Source: an uncultured Eubacteriales bacterium
GTDB lineage: Bacteria > Bacillota > Clostridia > Oscillospirales > Acutalibacteraceae
Direction: 5' to 3'
DNA: 12,024 nt
Assembly (NCBI GenBank): GCA_902462035.1
Contig: CABQAC010000034.1
Coordinates: 1 to 12,024, forward strand
The position numbers were made by a program, and so were the translations under genes. The notes under the pieces were generated by a model, which ran no database searches, had not been told where the DNA came from, and saw nothing but the letters and a program-made list of their open reading frames with translations. Each line of letters opens with the position of its first letter. The first letter of the stretch is position 1. This document shows, in pieces, positions 1 to 7,157 of this stretch.

Positions 1-1137
1 GACGAATCGGTTCTGGCGAAAGGCAATTGTGAGCGTATTGGCATCGACGGTGTGTTTACCCATAAAACAGCGGACGGCAGGGAGAAAAAGGTTTCGGTCG
101 CCATGCAGGACCATACGGCTGCTTTTATGCAGATTAAAGACGCGCTGGTGGACAAGGAGGTCGGCGTTATCCGCGATTTGACCGAGGTTTCGGCTGTGGG
201 CCACCGTATCGTGCAGGGCGGCGCGATTTTCAGCAAATCGGTGCTCGTGGACGAAAAGGTCATTACCGATATCGAAAGTTTGTCCGATTTGGCGCCGCTG
301 CATAACCCGGCGCATGTGCAGGGTATCCGTGCCTGCCGCAAAGTGTTTGGCGAGCAGGTGCCGGAAGTTGTGGTGTTCGACACCGCTTTCCACGCGACTA
401 TGCCCCAGTATGCGTATATGTTTGCCGTTCCCTACGAGTATTACGAAAAGTATAAGGTCCGCCGCTATGGCTTTCACGGCACGTCCCACCGCTATGTCAG
501 CCAGCGGTGCGCGGAACTGATGGGCAAGGATATTAAAGACATTAAGATGGTCACCTGTCATTTGGGCAACGGTTCTTCTATCACGGCGGTTAACGGCGGC
601 GTATGCGTGGACACCAGCATGGGCTTAACCCCGCTGGATGGTTTTATGATGGGTACCCGCACCGGCACGCTGGATCCCTCGGTTGTGACCTTTATTGCGG
701 AAAAAGAGCACATGACCCCCAAGCAGCTTTCCGATTTGTTCAATAAAAAGTCTGGTTTGCTGGGTATTTCGGGTGTTTCCAGCGATGACCGCGATGTTTC
801 CGCCGCTGCCGACCAAGGCAACGCCAGGGCGATTTTAGCCCGGCAGATGCTGGAATACCAAATCAAGAAGTTCATCGGTTCGTATGTGGCCGTGCTGGAC
901 GGATGCGACGCCATTGTGTTTACGGCCGGTATCGGTGAAAATCAGTGGGTCCACCGCCAGGTGGTGTGCGACGGCCTGACGTATTTGGGCGTTAAGGTAG
1001 ACGTCAAGAAGAATCAGGAAACCGTTCACGGAGCGGAGGCGGAAATTTCCACTCCGGATTCCAAAGTTAAGGTGTATGTGATTCCCACCAACGAGGAAAT
1101 TATGATTGCCCGGGATACCAAAGCGTTGGTAGAATAA
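1..1137 (+). CDS. ackA: Acetate kinase, 5'-truncated by the window edge
   Basis: Acetate kinase interconverts acetate + ATP and acetyl phosphate + ADP in the cytosol. With phosphotransacetylase it gives fermenters ATP from acetyl-CoA. The frame is open from base 1, so the GTG at 52 is an internal valine and not the start: the residues before it (DESVLAKGNCERIGIDG) are typical acetate kinase sequence. The window shows 378 residues. Adding 21 aligns visible H159, H187, R220 and D127 with H180, H208, R241 and D148 of the Methanosarcina thermophila enzyme (numbering from memory), so about 21 N-terminal residues with the first phosphate-binding loop are missing and the full protein would be about 399 residues. 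Family motifs seen are FDTAFH, YGFHGTSHR, CHLGNGSS, MGTRTG, TAGIGEN and the C-terminal PTNEE. The gene ends at TAA, followed 13 nt later by a terminator. It converges on the DUF378 gene. phosphotransacetylase (pta) often lies upstream of ackA but would be outside the window. Confidence 0.97.
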   Translation, partial: DESVLAKGNCERIGIDGVFTHKTADGREKKVSVAMQDHTAAFMQIKDALVDKEVGVIRDLTEVSAVGHRIVQGGAIFSKSVLVDEKVITDIESLSDLAPLHNPAHVQGIRACRKVFGEQVPEVVVFDTAFHATMPQYAYMFAVPYEYYEKYKVRRYGFHGTSHRYVSQRCAELMGKDIKDIKMVTCHLGNGSSITAVNGGVCVDTSMGLTPLDGFMMGTRTGTLDPSVVTFIAEKEHMTPKQLSDLFNKKSGLLGISGVSSDDRDVSAAADQGNARAILARQMLEYQIKKFIGSYVAVLDGCDAIVFTAGIGENQWVHRQVVCDGLTYLGVKVDVKKNQETVHGAEAEISTPDSKVKVYVIPTNEEIMIARDTKALVE

Positions 1138-1150
1138 TTGTTTCAATGAG

Positions 1151-1194
1151 AAAAAAAGGATGGCTGGAATTTTCCAGCCATCCTTTTCTTTTTG
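1151..1194. terminator. Bidirectional rho-independent terminator between ackA and the DUF378 gene
   Basis: The arms 1154-1169 and 1172-1187 are perfectly complementary (16 bp, core GGATGGCTGG) around a TT loop. T-rich sequence follows on the + strand (1184-1193), and seven A residues at 1151-1157 provide a U-tract for minus-strand transcripts. The position, 13 nt after the ackA stop and 16 nt from the DUF378 stop, fits shared use by the two convergent genes. Confidence 0.9.
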
Positions 1195-1209
1195 TAGGGA
1201 TGGTCTTCA

Positions 1210-1425
1210 TTACCTGTCGTGGTGTTCGTGCACAACGGTGCGGTCACGGAACAGCAGGGAAATGCACCAGATGCCGGCCAGGCCGACAATCGTGTAGATA
1301 ATGCGGCTGACCAGAGCACCTTGTCCGCCAAAAATCCAAGCCACGATGTCAAACTGGAAGATGCCGATGGAGCCCCAGTTGATGGCGCCAATCACCACGA
1401 AAAGCAGTGCGAGCTTATCAAGCAT
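1210..1425 (-). CDS. DUF378 family small membrane protein
   Basis: A 71-residue protein of unknown function. It has two hydrophobic segments (about residues 4-24 and 38-58) and the DUF378 hallmarks: ALLFVVIGAINWG near the N-terminus and SRIIYTIVGLAGIW in the second half. The C-terminus is polar and charged (RDRTVVHEHHDR). The family is known from many bacteria as a short two-helix membrane protein with no established function. I chose the ATG at 1425 over the in-frame GTG at 1434, because an AAGGAG ribosome binding site (1434-1439) overlaps that GTG and sits 8 nt before the ATG. The gene appears monocistronic, downstream of the ATPase terminator and convergent with ackA. Histidines at the tail could bind metal, but that is only a guess. 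Confidence 0.88.
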   Translation of the reverse strand: MLDKLALLFVVIGAINWGSIGIFQFDIVAWIFGGQGALVSRIIYTIVGLAGIWCISLLFRDRTVVHEHHDR

Positions 1426-1449
1426 GCGATTCACTCCTTCTTGTGAGGT

Positions 1450-1490
1450 AACTAAATCCCGGACAGGTTTGGTGCCGCATGAATTTAGTT
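1450..1490. repeat. Inverted repeat in the DUF378 leader
   Basis: AACTAAAT (1450-1457) and ATTTAGTT (1483-1490) are perfect 8-bp complements separated by 25 nt. The pair lies directly upstream of the ribosome binding site at 1434-1439, so it could fold in the mRNA leader or act as a DNA operator. No U-run follows it, so it is not a terminator. Confidence 0.5.
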
Positions 1491-1587
1491 CCCCCCTATT
1501 ATGAGCAAAACAGGGGTGATTTATGCGCAGCGGCGCCGGAAGACATGATTATTTTACAAATGATGGAAAATTTAATTTGTACCTTGT

Positions 1588-1600
1588 GGTTATCATAACC
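1588..1600. promoter_or_regulatory. Perfect palindrome, possible operator upstream of the DUF378 gene
   Basis: GGTTATCATAACC is a 13-nt perfect palindrome (6-bp arms, one central base) in an AT-rich stretch between the ATPase terminator and the DUF378 gene. It looks like a transcription factor site. I could not identify a confident -35/-10 pair nearby: TAAAAT-like boxes exist around 1550-1560 on the minus strand, but with no good -35. The rest of 1426-1620 shows no gene. Confidence 0.35.
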
Positions 1601-1620
1601 GAAAAAAGGCCCGGCATACG

Positions 1621-1657
1621 CATAAAACAGAAAACGGCGCACCATGGTGCGCCGTTT
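1621..1657 (-). terminator. Rho-independent terminator of the V-ATPase operon
   Basis: Positions 1632-1657 form a perfect 26-nt palindrome (core GGCGCACCATGGTGCGCC), giving an 11-bp stem with a CATG loop. On the minus strand it begins 3 nt after the subunit D stop codon and runs into TTTTCTGTTTTATG. This marks the 3' end of the operon and separates it from the DUF378 gene. Confidence 0.9.
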
Positions 1658-1659
1658 GT

Positions 1660-2274
1660 TTATTCTTTTCTGCCTTTGATTACCTTTAGCCGCGAAAATT
1701 CTTCGCGGTCCTTTTCCTCCAGCGCGTCGGTAATGAATTTAACCGTTTCCTCGAACCGTGGAATGATGATATTCTTCAGCGCGTTGGCGCGCTTCTGCGT
1801 TTTTTTAATGGCGTTTGCCAGCCGGTATACGCTATTTTCGATAGACGATAAGGATGCGGTCAAACGCTTTACCTTGCCAAAATTCAAATATGCCTCGTCC
1901 AACGCGGAGTTGGTCTGCATAAGACCAAAGGGAACGCCAGCCTCCTGCTCTTCCAGCAGAACGGTGGGAATTTCCACCCCCATGACACTGCGGAAGGAGA
2001 TCGTCAGGTTGCTGTCAATGGGAACGGTTTGCGCCAGCTCCTCGCAAATTCCCAAGGTGATATTGGCCTTTTGCAAGGCCAGGTACGCTTCGTGATAGGT
2101 AGAATCGATTTGGCTCTGAATTTCTTCCGCTTTATCGATAAGCATCATCATTTCGCGGATTAGAATATTGCGCTTGCGGTCCAGCAGTTCGAATCCGGTC
2201 CGCGCCAGCGTTAAGGATTTTTTTGTAGACAGCAGATTGCCTTTGGTAGGCACCGCTTGAACCGCCATACTCAT
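1660..2274 (-). CDS. ntpD: V-type ATPase subunit D (central rotor stalk)
   Basis: Subunit D forms the coiled-coil axle that turns inside the A3B3 hexamer and, with F, couples catalysis to rotation of the K ring. The 204-residue product has the expected layout: an N-terminal helix with the family-like stretch PTKGNLLSTKKSLTLARTG followed by KRNILIREM, a middle segment with SVMGVEIP, and a long C-terminal helix (RLANAIKKTQKRANALKNI). The reading frame is open back to 2382, but I place the start at 2274: GAAAGG (2281-2286) lies 6 nt upstream and the family homology begins there. A second ATG two codons later is a weaker option. The extra 36 upstream codons would run through a strong hairpin and resemble no subunit D. 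It is the last gene of the operon, 150 nt after B, with a terminator 3 nt beyond its TAA. Confidence 0.94.
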   Translation of the reverse strand: MSMAVQAVPTKGNLLSTKKSLTLARTGFELLDRKRNILIREMMMLIDKAEEIQSQIDSTYHEAYLALQKANITLGICEELAQTVPIDSNLTISFRSVMGVEIPTVLLEEQEAGVPFGLMQTNSALDEAYLNFGKVKRLTASLSSIENSVYRLANAIKKTQKRANALKNIIIPRFEETVKFITDALEEKDREEFSRLKVIKGRKE

Positions 2275-2360
2275 GACCAACCTTTCGCAGAGAGTGGGAT
2301 GTTTTGTCAGTTTTGCAAAGCAAATACGCACCGGATATGGCGCGTAAAGACAAAACTCCT

Positions 2361-2391
2361 GTTTGAAAGAGGGGTTGCCCATCTTTCAAAC
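2361..2391 (-). repeat. Intercistronic hairpin between subunits B and D
   Basis: GTTTGAAAGA (2361-2370) pairs perfectly with TCTTTCAAAC (2382-2391). Inside, after one mismatch, GGG/CCC pairs around a 3-nt loop, giving about 13 bp in total. It sits in the 150-nt gap between the B stop and the D start. No long U-tract follows on the minus strand, so full termination is unlikely. An mRNA processing or stability role, or partial attenuation before D, is more likely. The arms share TTTGAAAG/CTTTCAAA with the hairpin before subunit A. Confidence 0.75.
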
Positions 2392-2424
2392 TATGATCAT
2401 CCTTTCACAGCGAGTAAAAACGCC

Positions 2425-3816
2425 TTACGTCTTCTCTTCCTTTTTCGGGCGGCAGTACTGGTCCAGCAGCGCGTCGTCCACACGGTCCAACTCCTCCCGC
2501 GGCAGGGCGGAAAGCAGTTCCCAGCCCAAATCCAGGCTTTGGTCGATGGTGCGGGCCTCGTTGGGTCCCTGGGTTAAAAAGCGCTCTTCAAACATCTTGC
2601 CAAACGCCAAATATTTTTTGTCGACCGGGGATAATTCTTCTTCGCCAATGACCGACGCCAGAGACCGGGCGTCCTGCACTTTGGCATAGGAGGCGAACAG
2701 CTGGTTGGCCAGGGGGGAATGATCTGCCCGGGTATAGCCCTCGCCGATGCCGTCTTTCATCAAACGGGAAAGGGATGGCAGAACAGCCACGGGGGGATAA
2801 ACGCCGGCGCCGTCCAATGCCCGGTCCAACACAATTTGTCCTTCGGTGATATAACCGGTCAAATCGGGAACGGGGTGGGTGATATCGTCATTGGGCATGG
2901 TCAGGATAGGAAGCTGCGTGACCGAACCTTCCTTGCCTTTGACCATTCCGGCCCGTTCGTATAAGGAAGCCAGGTCCGAATATAAATACCCAGGGAACCC
3001 TTTCCGGCCTGGGATTTCTCCTTTGGAAGAACTAAATTCACGAAGCGCCTCGGCATAAGAAGTCATGTCGGTCATAATGACCAGAATGTGCATGCCCAGC
3101 TCAAAAGCCAAGTATTCCGCGCAGGTTAGGGCGCAGCGGGGGGTCAGGGTGCGCTCGATAATGGGGTCGTTGCTCAGGTTTAAGAACATCACGACCCGCC
3201 CAAGCACGCCGGATTCGTCAAAGGAGCGGCGAAAATAATCTGCCACGTCGTTTTTTACGCCCATGGCGGCAAAAACAACGGCAAAATTAGCGCCCTCCTG
3301 TTCCGCGATTTTCGCCTGGCGGACAATCTGAACCGCCAGTTCATTGTGCTTCATGCCGGAACCGGAAAAGATCGGCAGCTTTTGACCGCGAATCAGGGTC
3401 ATGAGCACGTCGATGCTGGAGATGCCGGTGCTAATATAGTTTTTGGGGTATACCCGGGAAACCGGGTTGATAGGCGTGCCGTTGATATTCATCCGCTTTT
3501 CCGGGAATAGTTCGCCCAAGCCGTCGATAGGACGTCCGGCGCCGTCAAAAATGCGGCCCAAAATTTCCGGGGACAGTGCCAGTTCCATCGGCCTGCCCAA
3601 CAGCCGGGTGCGCGTGTTTTTAAGGGAAAGGCCACGGGTCCCTTCAAAAACCTGGATGACCGCGCGGTTGCCTTCCATTTGGACGATCCGCCCCGTACGA
3701 ACGGAACCGTCGTCCAAGCGGATATCGACAATTTCTTCGAAGGAAGCGTTTTTTATGTTGTCCAGGACAATCAGCGAACCACTGATTTCCTTTACGCCGA
3801 TATAATCAAGAATCAT
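2425..3816 (-). CDS. ntpB: V-type ATPase subunit B (non-catalytic nucleotide-binding subunit)
   Basis: B alternates with A in the A3B3 head and supplies residues to the catalytic sites at the A/B interface. The 463-residue protein has the N-terminal beta-barrel (about 1-75), a RecA-like central domain and a helical C-terminal domain. The P-loop is degenerate, as expected for B: SGSGMKHNELA at 151-161 replaces GKT. R350 in PSLSRLM matches the arginine finger that completes the A active site. Other family landmarks are NLSNDPIIERTLTPR (213-227) and TDMTSYAEALRE (249-260). The ATG at 3816 has AAGGTG 8-9 nt upstream and a second GAAAGG at 3831-3836. It follows A by 64 nt. The C-terminus ends in a charged tail (KKEEKT). 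Confidence 0.98.
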   Translation of the reverse strand: MILDYIGVKEISGSLIVLDNIKNASFEEIVDIRLDDGSVRTGRIVQMEGNRAVIQVFEGTRGLSLKNTRTRLLGRPMELALSPEILGRIFDGAGRPIDGLGELFPEKRMNINGTPINPVSRVYPKNYISTGISSIDVLMTLIRGQKLPIFSGSGMKHNELAVQIVRQAKIAEQEGANFAVVFAAMGVKNDVADYFRRSFDESGVLGRVVMFLNLSNDPIIERTLTPRCALTCAEYLAFELGMHILVIMTDMTSYAEALREFSSSKGEIPGRKGFPGYLYSDLASLYERAGMVKGKEGSVTQLPILTMPNDDITHPVPDLTGYITEGQIVLDRALDGAGVYPPVAVLPSLSRLMKDGIGEGYTRADHSPLANQLFASYAKVQDARSLASVIGEEELSPVDKKYLAFGKMFEERFLTQGPNEARTIDQSLDLGWELLSALPREELDRVDDALLDQYCRPKKEEKT

Positions 3817-3837
3817 CGGAATTCACCTTGCCTTTCG

Positions 3838-3861
3838 GCCCCGCGCGACAAAGGACGGGGC
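3838..3861 (-). repeat. GC-rich hairpin in the A-B intergenic gap
   Basis: GCCCCG (3838-3843) pairs with CGGGGC (3856-3861) around a 12-nt loop, in the 64-nt gap between the A stop and the B start. The B ribosome binding site begins just downstream, at 3836. The stem is only 6 bp but all G-C. It could influence initiation at B or mRNA processing. Confidence 0.45.
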
Positions 3862-3880
3862 GCTAAACTACGGACGGCTT

Positions 3881-5638
3881 TCAAGCGGTAATGATCTCGT
3901 GAATGTCCTTATCAATTTCCGCTTTGTAGTCATCGAACATCGAAAGGGCGTTATTGGGAATATTATATTTCATTTTAACCAGTTTATCGAACAAACCGTA
4001 TTCGAAAATGGCGCTTAGGGGAATAGAGGCGGCCACGATTTGGCGGCAGCTGTCGTACAAATACAGAATGACTTCCATCATCCGTTTTTGTTTTTCCAAG
4101 GGGACGTAGGTATCCTCCGCGTGGAACGCGTTCTGCTGCAGGAAACCAACCCGAATGATACGCGCGATTTCGATCACCAGCTTTTGATCGTCGGGCAACA
4201 CGTCCGCGCCGATCAGCTTGACGATCTCCATCAGCTGGTTTTCCTCCTGCAAAAGGCTGTTGATGCGGCCGCGGTATTTGATGAAATCGCCGCCCAGGTG
4301 TGCCTCGTACCAAGGATCCAGGTCGGTAAAATATTCGCTGTAGCTGGTGGTCCAGTTAATGGCGGGATAGTGGCGGGCATACGCGAGCGATTTGTCCAGC
4401 GCCCAGAAGCAGCGGGTAAACCGTTTGGTGTTTTGGGTAACGGGTTCGGAAAAGTCGGAACCCTGGGGCGACACGGCGCCGATGATGGTCACCGAGCCGT
4501 CGATTCCCAACAGATTGGTCACCATGCCGGCGCGTTCGTAAAACTCGGAAAGCCTGGAGGGCAGATATGCGGGGAACCCTTCCTCCGCGGGCATTTCCTC
4601 CAGCCGGCCGGAAATTTCGCGCAGCGCCTCGGCCCAGCGGGAGGTGGAATCGGCCATGATGGCCACATGATAGCCCATGTCGCGGTAATATTCCGCCAGG
4701 GTGATGCCGGTGTATATCGAGGCTTCCCGGGCCGCCACAGGCATATTGGAGGTGTTGGCGATCAGCACGGTACGGTCGGTCAGCGGCCGGCCGGATTTGG
4801 GATCGATCAAGCCGGAAAATTCCTCCAGCACTTGGGACATTTCGTTGCCGCGCTCGCCGCAGCCCACATATACGATAATATCGGCGTCGCACCATTTGGC
4901 CAGCTGGTGCTGGGTCATGGTTTTGCCGGTGCCGAACCCGCCCGGAATGGCGGCGGAACCGCCTTTCGAAATCGGGAAAAGGGTATCGATCACACGTTGG
5001 CCGGTGATCAGCGGCAATGTGGCGGAACGGCGCTCCAGCACTGGGCGGGGGGTCCGGATGGGCCACCGCTGGCATAGCGAAAGGGCATGCAGCACGCCAT
5101 TGCCGTCCTGAATTTCCACTATCGTGTCATTGATGCGGTAAGGTCCGTCCGGCTTTACCGCCACCACTGTGCCGGAAAGCTGGGGCGGTACCAGGCAGCG
5201 GTGGCGAATGAGCATGGTCTCGGGACATTCGGCGTACACCGCGCCGCCCTTGAGCACATCGCCTTCCCGCACCGTGACGGTCACGTCCCACAGACGGTCC
5301 GCGTCCAGGGCGGAAACATCCACGCCGCGGCTGATAAAGGCGCCGGTCTTTTCCGCGATGGCTTTCAGCGGGCGTTCAATGCCGTCAAAAATATTGTCCA
5401 GAATGCCAGGCCCCAGCAGCACCGTCATGGGCGCGCCCGTGCCGGTTACCGGCTCGCCGGGGCGCAGGCCGGTGGTCTCCTCGTAAACCTGGATGGTGGT
5501 CAGCTCGCTGGTGATGCCAATGACCTCGCCCACCAGGCGGCCGGTGCCGACAAACACCATTTCCATCATGGAAAAGGACTTGGTGTTTCGCACCGTTACC
5601 ACGGGGCCGTTGATTCCATATATGACTTGATTCTCCAT
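3881..5638 (-). CDS. ntpA: V-type ATPase subunit A (catalytic)
   Basis: Catalytic subunit that hydrolyses or synthesises ATP in the cytoplasmic A3B3 head. The 585-residue protein shows, in order, an N-terminal beta-barrel with IQVYEETTGLRPGEPV (49-64), the A-specific insert or bulge domain (about 110-190, with the EGDVLKGGAVY turn), the P-loop GGFGTGKT (233-240, K239), GCGERGNEM (259-267, with catalytic glutamate E263), the Walker B region HVAIMADSTSRWAEALREISGRL (324-345, not quoted in full) and a helical C-terminal domain. I chose the ATG at 5638 over that at 5650, because GAAAGG (5651-5656) touches the upstream ATG but is 12 nt from this one, and because ENQVIYGINGPVVTV aligns with the usual N-terminus. 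It follows E by 84 nt, with a hairpin in the gap. All key residues are present. Confidence 0.98.
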   Translation of the reverse strand: MENQVIYGINGPVVTVRNTKSFSMMEMVFVGTGRLVGEVIGITSELTTIQVYEETTGLRPGEPVTGTGAPMTVLLGPGILDNIFDGIERPLKAIAEKTGAFISRGVDVSALDADRLWDVTVTVREGDVLKGGAVYAECPETMLIRHRCLVPPQLSGTVVAVKPDGPYRINDTIVEIQDGNGVLHALSLCQRWPIRTPRPVLERRSATLPLITGQRVIDTLFPISKGGSAAIPGGFGTGKTMTQHQLAKWCDADIIVYVGCGERGNEMSQVLEEFSGLIDPKSGRPLTDRTVLIANTSNMPVAAREASIYTGITLAEYYRDMGYHVAIMADSTSRWAEALREISGRLEEMPAEEGFPAYLPSRLSEFYERAGMVTNLLGIDGSVTIIGAVSPQGSDFSEPVTQNTKRFTRCFWALDKSLAYARHYPAINWTTSYSEYFTDLDPWYEAHLGGDFIKYRGRINSLLQEENQLMEIVKLIGADVLPDDQKLVIEIARIIRVGFLQQNAFHAEDTYVPLEKQKRMMEVILYLYDSCRQIVAASIPLSAIFEYGLFDKLVKMKYNIPNNALSMFDDYKAEIDKDIHEIITA

Positions 5639-5664
5639 CCAAAAAACCATCCTTTCGAGGGACT

Positions 5665-5700
5665 AATTTGAAAGGGGGACGAACGCCTAGCTTTCAAATT
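5665..5700 (-). repeat. Intercistronic hairpin between subunits E and A
   Basis: AATTTGAAAG (5665-5674) pairs perfectly with CTTTCAAATT (5691-5700), a 10-bp stem around a 16-nt loop that may fold further. It sits between the E stop and the A ribosome binding site. The arm core TTTGAAAG/CTTTCAAA is the same as in the hairpin before subunit D, while the loops differ. A role in processing or differential stability of the AB part of the mRNA is an inference. Confidence 0.75.
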
Positions 5701-5722
5701 AATTAGGGTATGGCGCGGGGCG

Positions 5723-6319
5723 TCAGCCCACGGATAGGCCGGAATGCTCGGCAAACCATTCGTGCTGGGCGTCCAGCCGGGAGTCGATGGTTTCGTCGGC
5801 AATCAGGCCCAGGGAGACGCTTTCGCCCAAAATACCGCCCAGACGGATGGCGCCGGTGGGCACAACCGCGACATCGCCGCCAAAGGCTTTGCGCACCGCG
5901 TCGCTGTGGGCCATATCCTCCTGCCGCAGGCGCAGCACCGTGTCTTGCGCCGTTAGCACCGCCGCAAGCCGCTTGGCTGCTTCGGTTAAAAAGGCCTCGT
6001 AATCCAAAGACGACGTAAACGCACGCAGACGGTCCTCCGCCTGATGGAATACATCGGCGGTCAGTTCGTTGCGATGGGCGGTCAGTTTCTTTTTCGCTTC
6101 CATTTCCTTGCGCGAAAGCTGCATCCGGATTTGATTGCGCATGTCGGCGGTTTCCTTTTGGATCAGGTGGTAAACATCGTTGAGCACCTCGTTCTCCGCC
6201 TTTTTAAGCTCCTGCTCGATGTACTGGTTGACCTCGTCGAGGATCTTCTGACGTTGTTGTTCGGCGTATTGGTTGATGGCCAGCAAAAATTTACTGACCT
6301 TTTCATCGGTATTCGGCAC
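5723..6319 (-). CDS. ntpE: V-type ATPase subunit E (peripheral stalk)
   Basis: E pairs with the G/H subunit as the peripheral stalk that stops the A3B3 head from turning with the rotor. The 198-residue protein is a long charged helix (about residues 5-105, rich in E, K, Q and R) followed by a globular C-terminal domain that binds the top of the head. The family signature is clear near the end: GAIRLGG followed by GLIADETIDSRL and a final HEWFAEH. The start is GTG at 6319, with GAGGTGAGG just upstream. That ribosome binding site overlaps the TGA of subunit F, so E is probably translationally coupled to F (11-nt gap). Confidence 0.95.
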   Translation of the reverse strand: MPNTDEKVSKFLLAINQYAEQQRQKILDEVNQYIEQELKKAENEVLNDVYHLIQKETADMRNQIRMQLSRKEMEAKKKLTAHRNELTADVFHQAEDRLRAFTSSLDYEAFLTEAAKRLAAVLTAQDTVLRLRQEDMAHSDAVRKAFGGDVAVVPTGAIRLGGILGESVSLGLIADETIDSRLDAQHEWFAEHSGLSVG

Positions 6320-6330
6320 GAATCCTCACC

Positions 6331-6639
6331 TCAAATCTTCACGCCAATGGCTTCCCGCACATACCGGGTGATGGAATCCTTGGCACGGCCGTTGCCGTGA
6401 CGGTCTGGAATTTCGACGATCAGGGGGCGTTTGCGGTTGAGCTTTAGGTCGTACACCAGCTCGGGGCACAGGCTGACCAAACGCTCGGTCATCAGAATGA
6501 CCGCTACGTCCGGCAACTCCATGGCATCCGATAAAGCCTTTTGGACTTCTTTTTCCTCGTGGACCAAAACGCCCTCGATCCCGGCCAGACGCATACCCAC
6601 CATGGTGTCCACATTGTCGCTGATTAAATAATACCGCAT
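6331..6639 (-). CDS. ntpG: V-type ATPase subunit F (central stalk)
   Basis: F binds D on the central stalk and stimulates ATPase activity. Its length (102 residues) is typical. The Rossmann-like F fold is visible as MRYYLISDNVDTMVGMRLAGIEG at the N-terminus (not quoted in full), the central VAVILMTERL strand and the RPLIVEIPDRHG strand-loop, with a C-terminal helix ending YVREAIGVKI. The ATG at 6639 has GAAAGGTGG (starting 10 nt beyond the start) upstream. It lies 39 nt after K and is coupled to E. The symbol follows Enterococcus hirae naming, in which this subunit is NtpG; other schemes call it atpF or ntpF. Confidence 0.92.
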   Translation of the reverse strand: MRYYLISDNVDTMVGMRLAGIEGVLVHEEKEVQKALSDAMELPDVAVILMTERLVSLCPELVYDLKLNRKRPLIVEIPDRHGNGRAKDSITRYVREAIGVKI

Positions 6640-6678
6640 GGCGGCGCCACCTTTCGGGTTGTATACCGGGGGAAGGAA

Positions 6679-7104
6679 TCACACCTTGCCCAGAATCAAA
6701 ATAGAGATCAGCAGGCCATACAAAGCGATGCCTTCGCCCAACGCCACGAAGATCAGCGCCTTGCCGAACGCTTTGGGATCCTCGGAAGTCGCGCCGATGG
6801 CAGCGGGCGCCGAAGCCGCGACGGCAATGCCGCCGCCGATGCCGCCAAGCCCGGTACAAAGGGCGGCGGCGATTAGGCCCAGGCCCTTAGAATTATCCAC
6901 CGCAGCGGTCACGGCAGCAGGTTCCGCCGCCGAGGCGACAAACGGGAAGCAGAAGGATACCAGCGCAATGGCGCAAAAGCTCATCAGCTGGATGGAGAAA
7001 GCGCGTCTGGGGCTGCGTTTCCCGCTTTTTACCGAACGAACGGCATAAACAAAAGAAGCCATCAGCAACGCGACAGGGACAATCATCAAAAGCATTTGCA
7101 TCAT
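6679..7104 (-). CDS. ntpK: V-type ATPase subunit K (membrane rotor ring, c-like proteolipid)
   Basis: Forms the ion-carrying rotor ring in the membrane. The 141-residue protein has four hydrophobic segments: about 4-22, 38-58, 74-104 and 114-138. The last two make a classic c-type hairpin, with a glycine-rich helix (GLGGIGGGIA, 85-94), the loop GATSEDPKAFGKALIF and the ion-binding glutamate E124 in ALGEGIALYGLL. The first two segments, linked by a basic loop (KSGKRSPRR), lack the glycine pattern and have no membrane carboxylate, so there is one ion site per four helices. The A-x-A motif at 57-60 (ASAA) could look like a signal peptidase site. The start is the ATG at 7104, with GGAGG 8 nt upstream; the TTG at 7119 lies on that ribosome binding site. 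Residues around the site suggest protons rather than sodium (see findings). Confidence 0.95.
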   Translation of the reverse strand: MMQMLLMIVPVALLMASFVYAVRSVKSGKRSPRRAFSIQLMSFCAIALVSFCFPFVASAAEPAAVTAAVDNSKGLGLIAAALCTGLGGIGGGIAVAASAPAAIGATSEDPKAFGKALIFVALGEGIALYGLLISILILGKV

Positions 7105-7157
7105 GATAAAAACCTCCAATATAATCGGTTTATCTCGACCCGCACAGGGGAGCGCGC

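Noticed and set aside
52..54. GTG at 52 as the acetate kinase start
   Set aside because: The frame continues to base 1 with typical acetate kinase residues, so the gene is cut by the window edge.
1492..1520. CCCCT/AGGGG pair around 1494-1516 as a terminator or promoter spacer
   Set aside because: Only 5 bp with a 14-nt loop and no U-tract; the CATAAT-like box beside it has no acceptable -35.
1523..2095. Plus-strand open frame (190 codons) over the DUF378 leader and subunit D
   Set aside because: Runs through the operon terminator and antisense to subunit D; the product resembles no known family.
2275..2382. 36-codon N-terminal extension of subunit D
   Set aside because: Subunit D homology begins at 2274 with a well-placed GAAAGG; the extension overlaps the B/D hairpin and has no ribosome binding site at normal spacing.
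4040..5077. Long plus-strand open frame (345 codons) opposite subunit A
   Set aside because: It is antisense to a complete, motif-rich catalytic subunit; the product is rich in G, H, Q and V with no recognisable domain. This is the usual mirror frame in GC-rich coding DNA.
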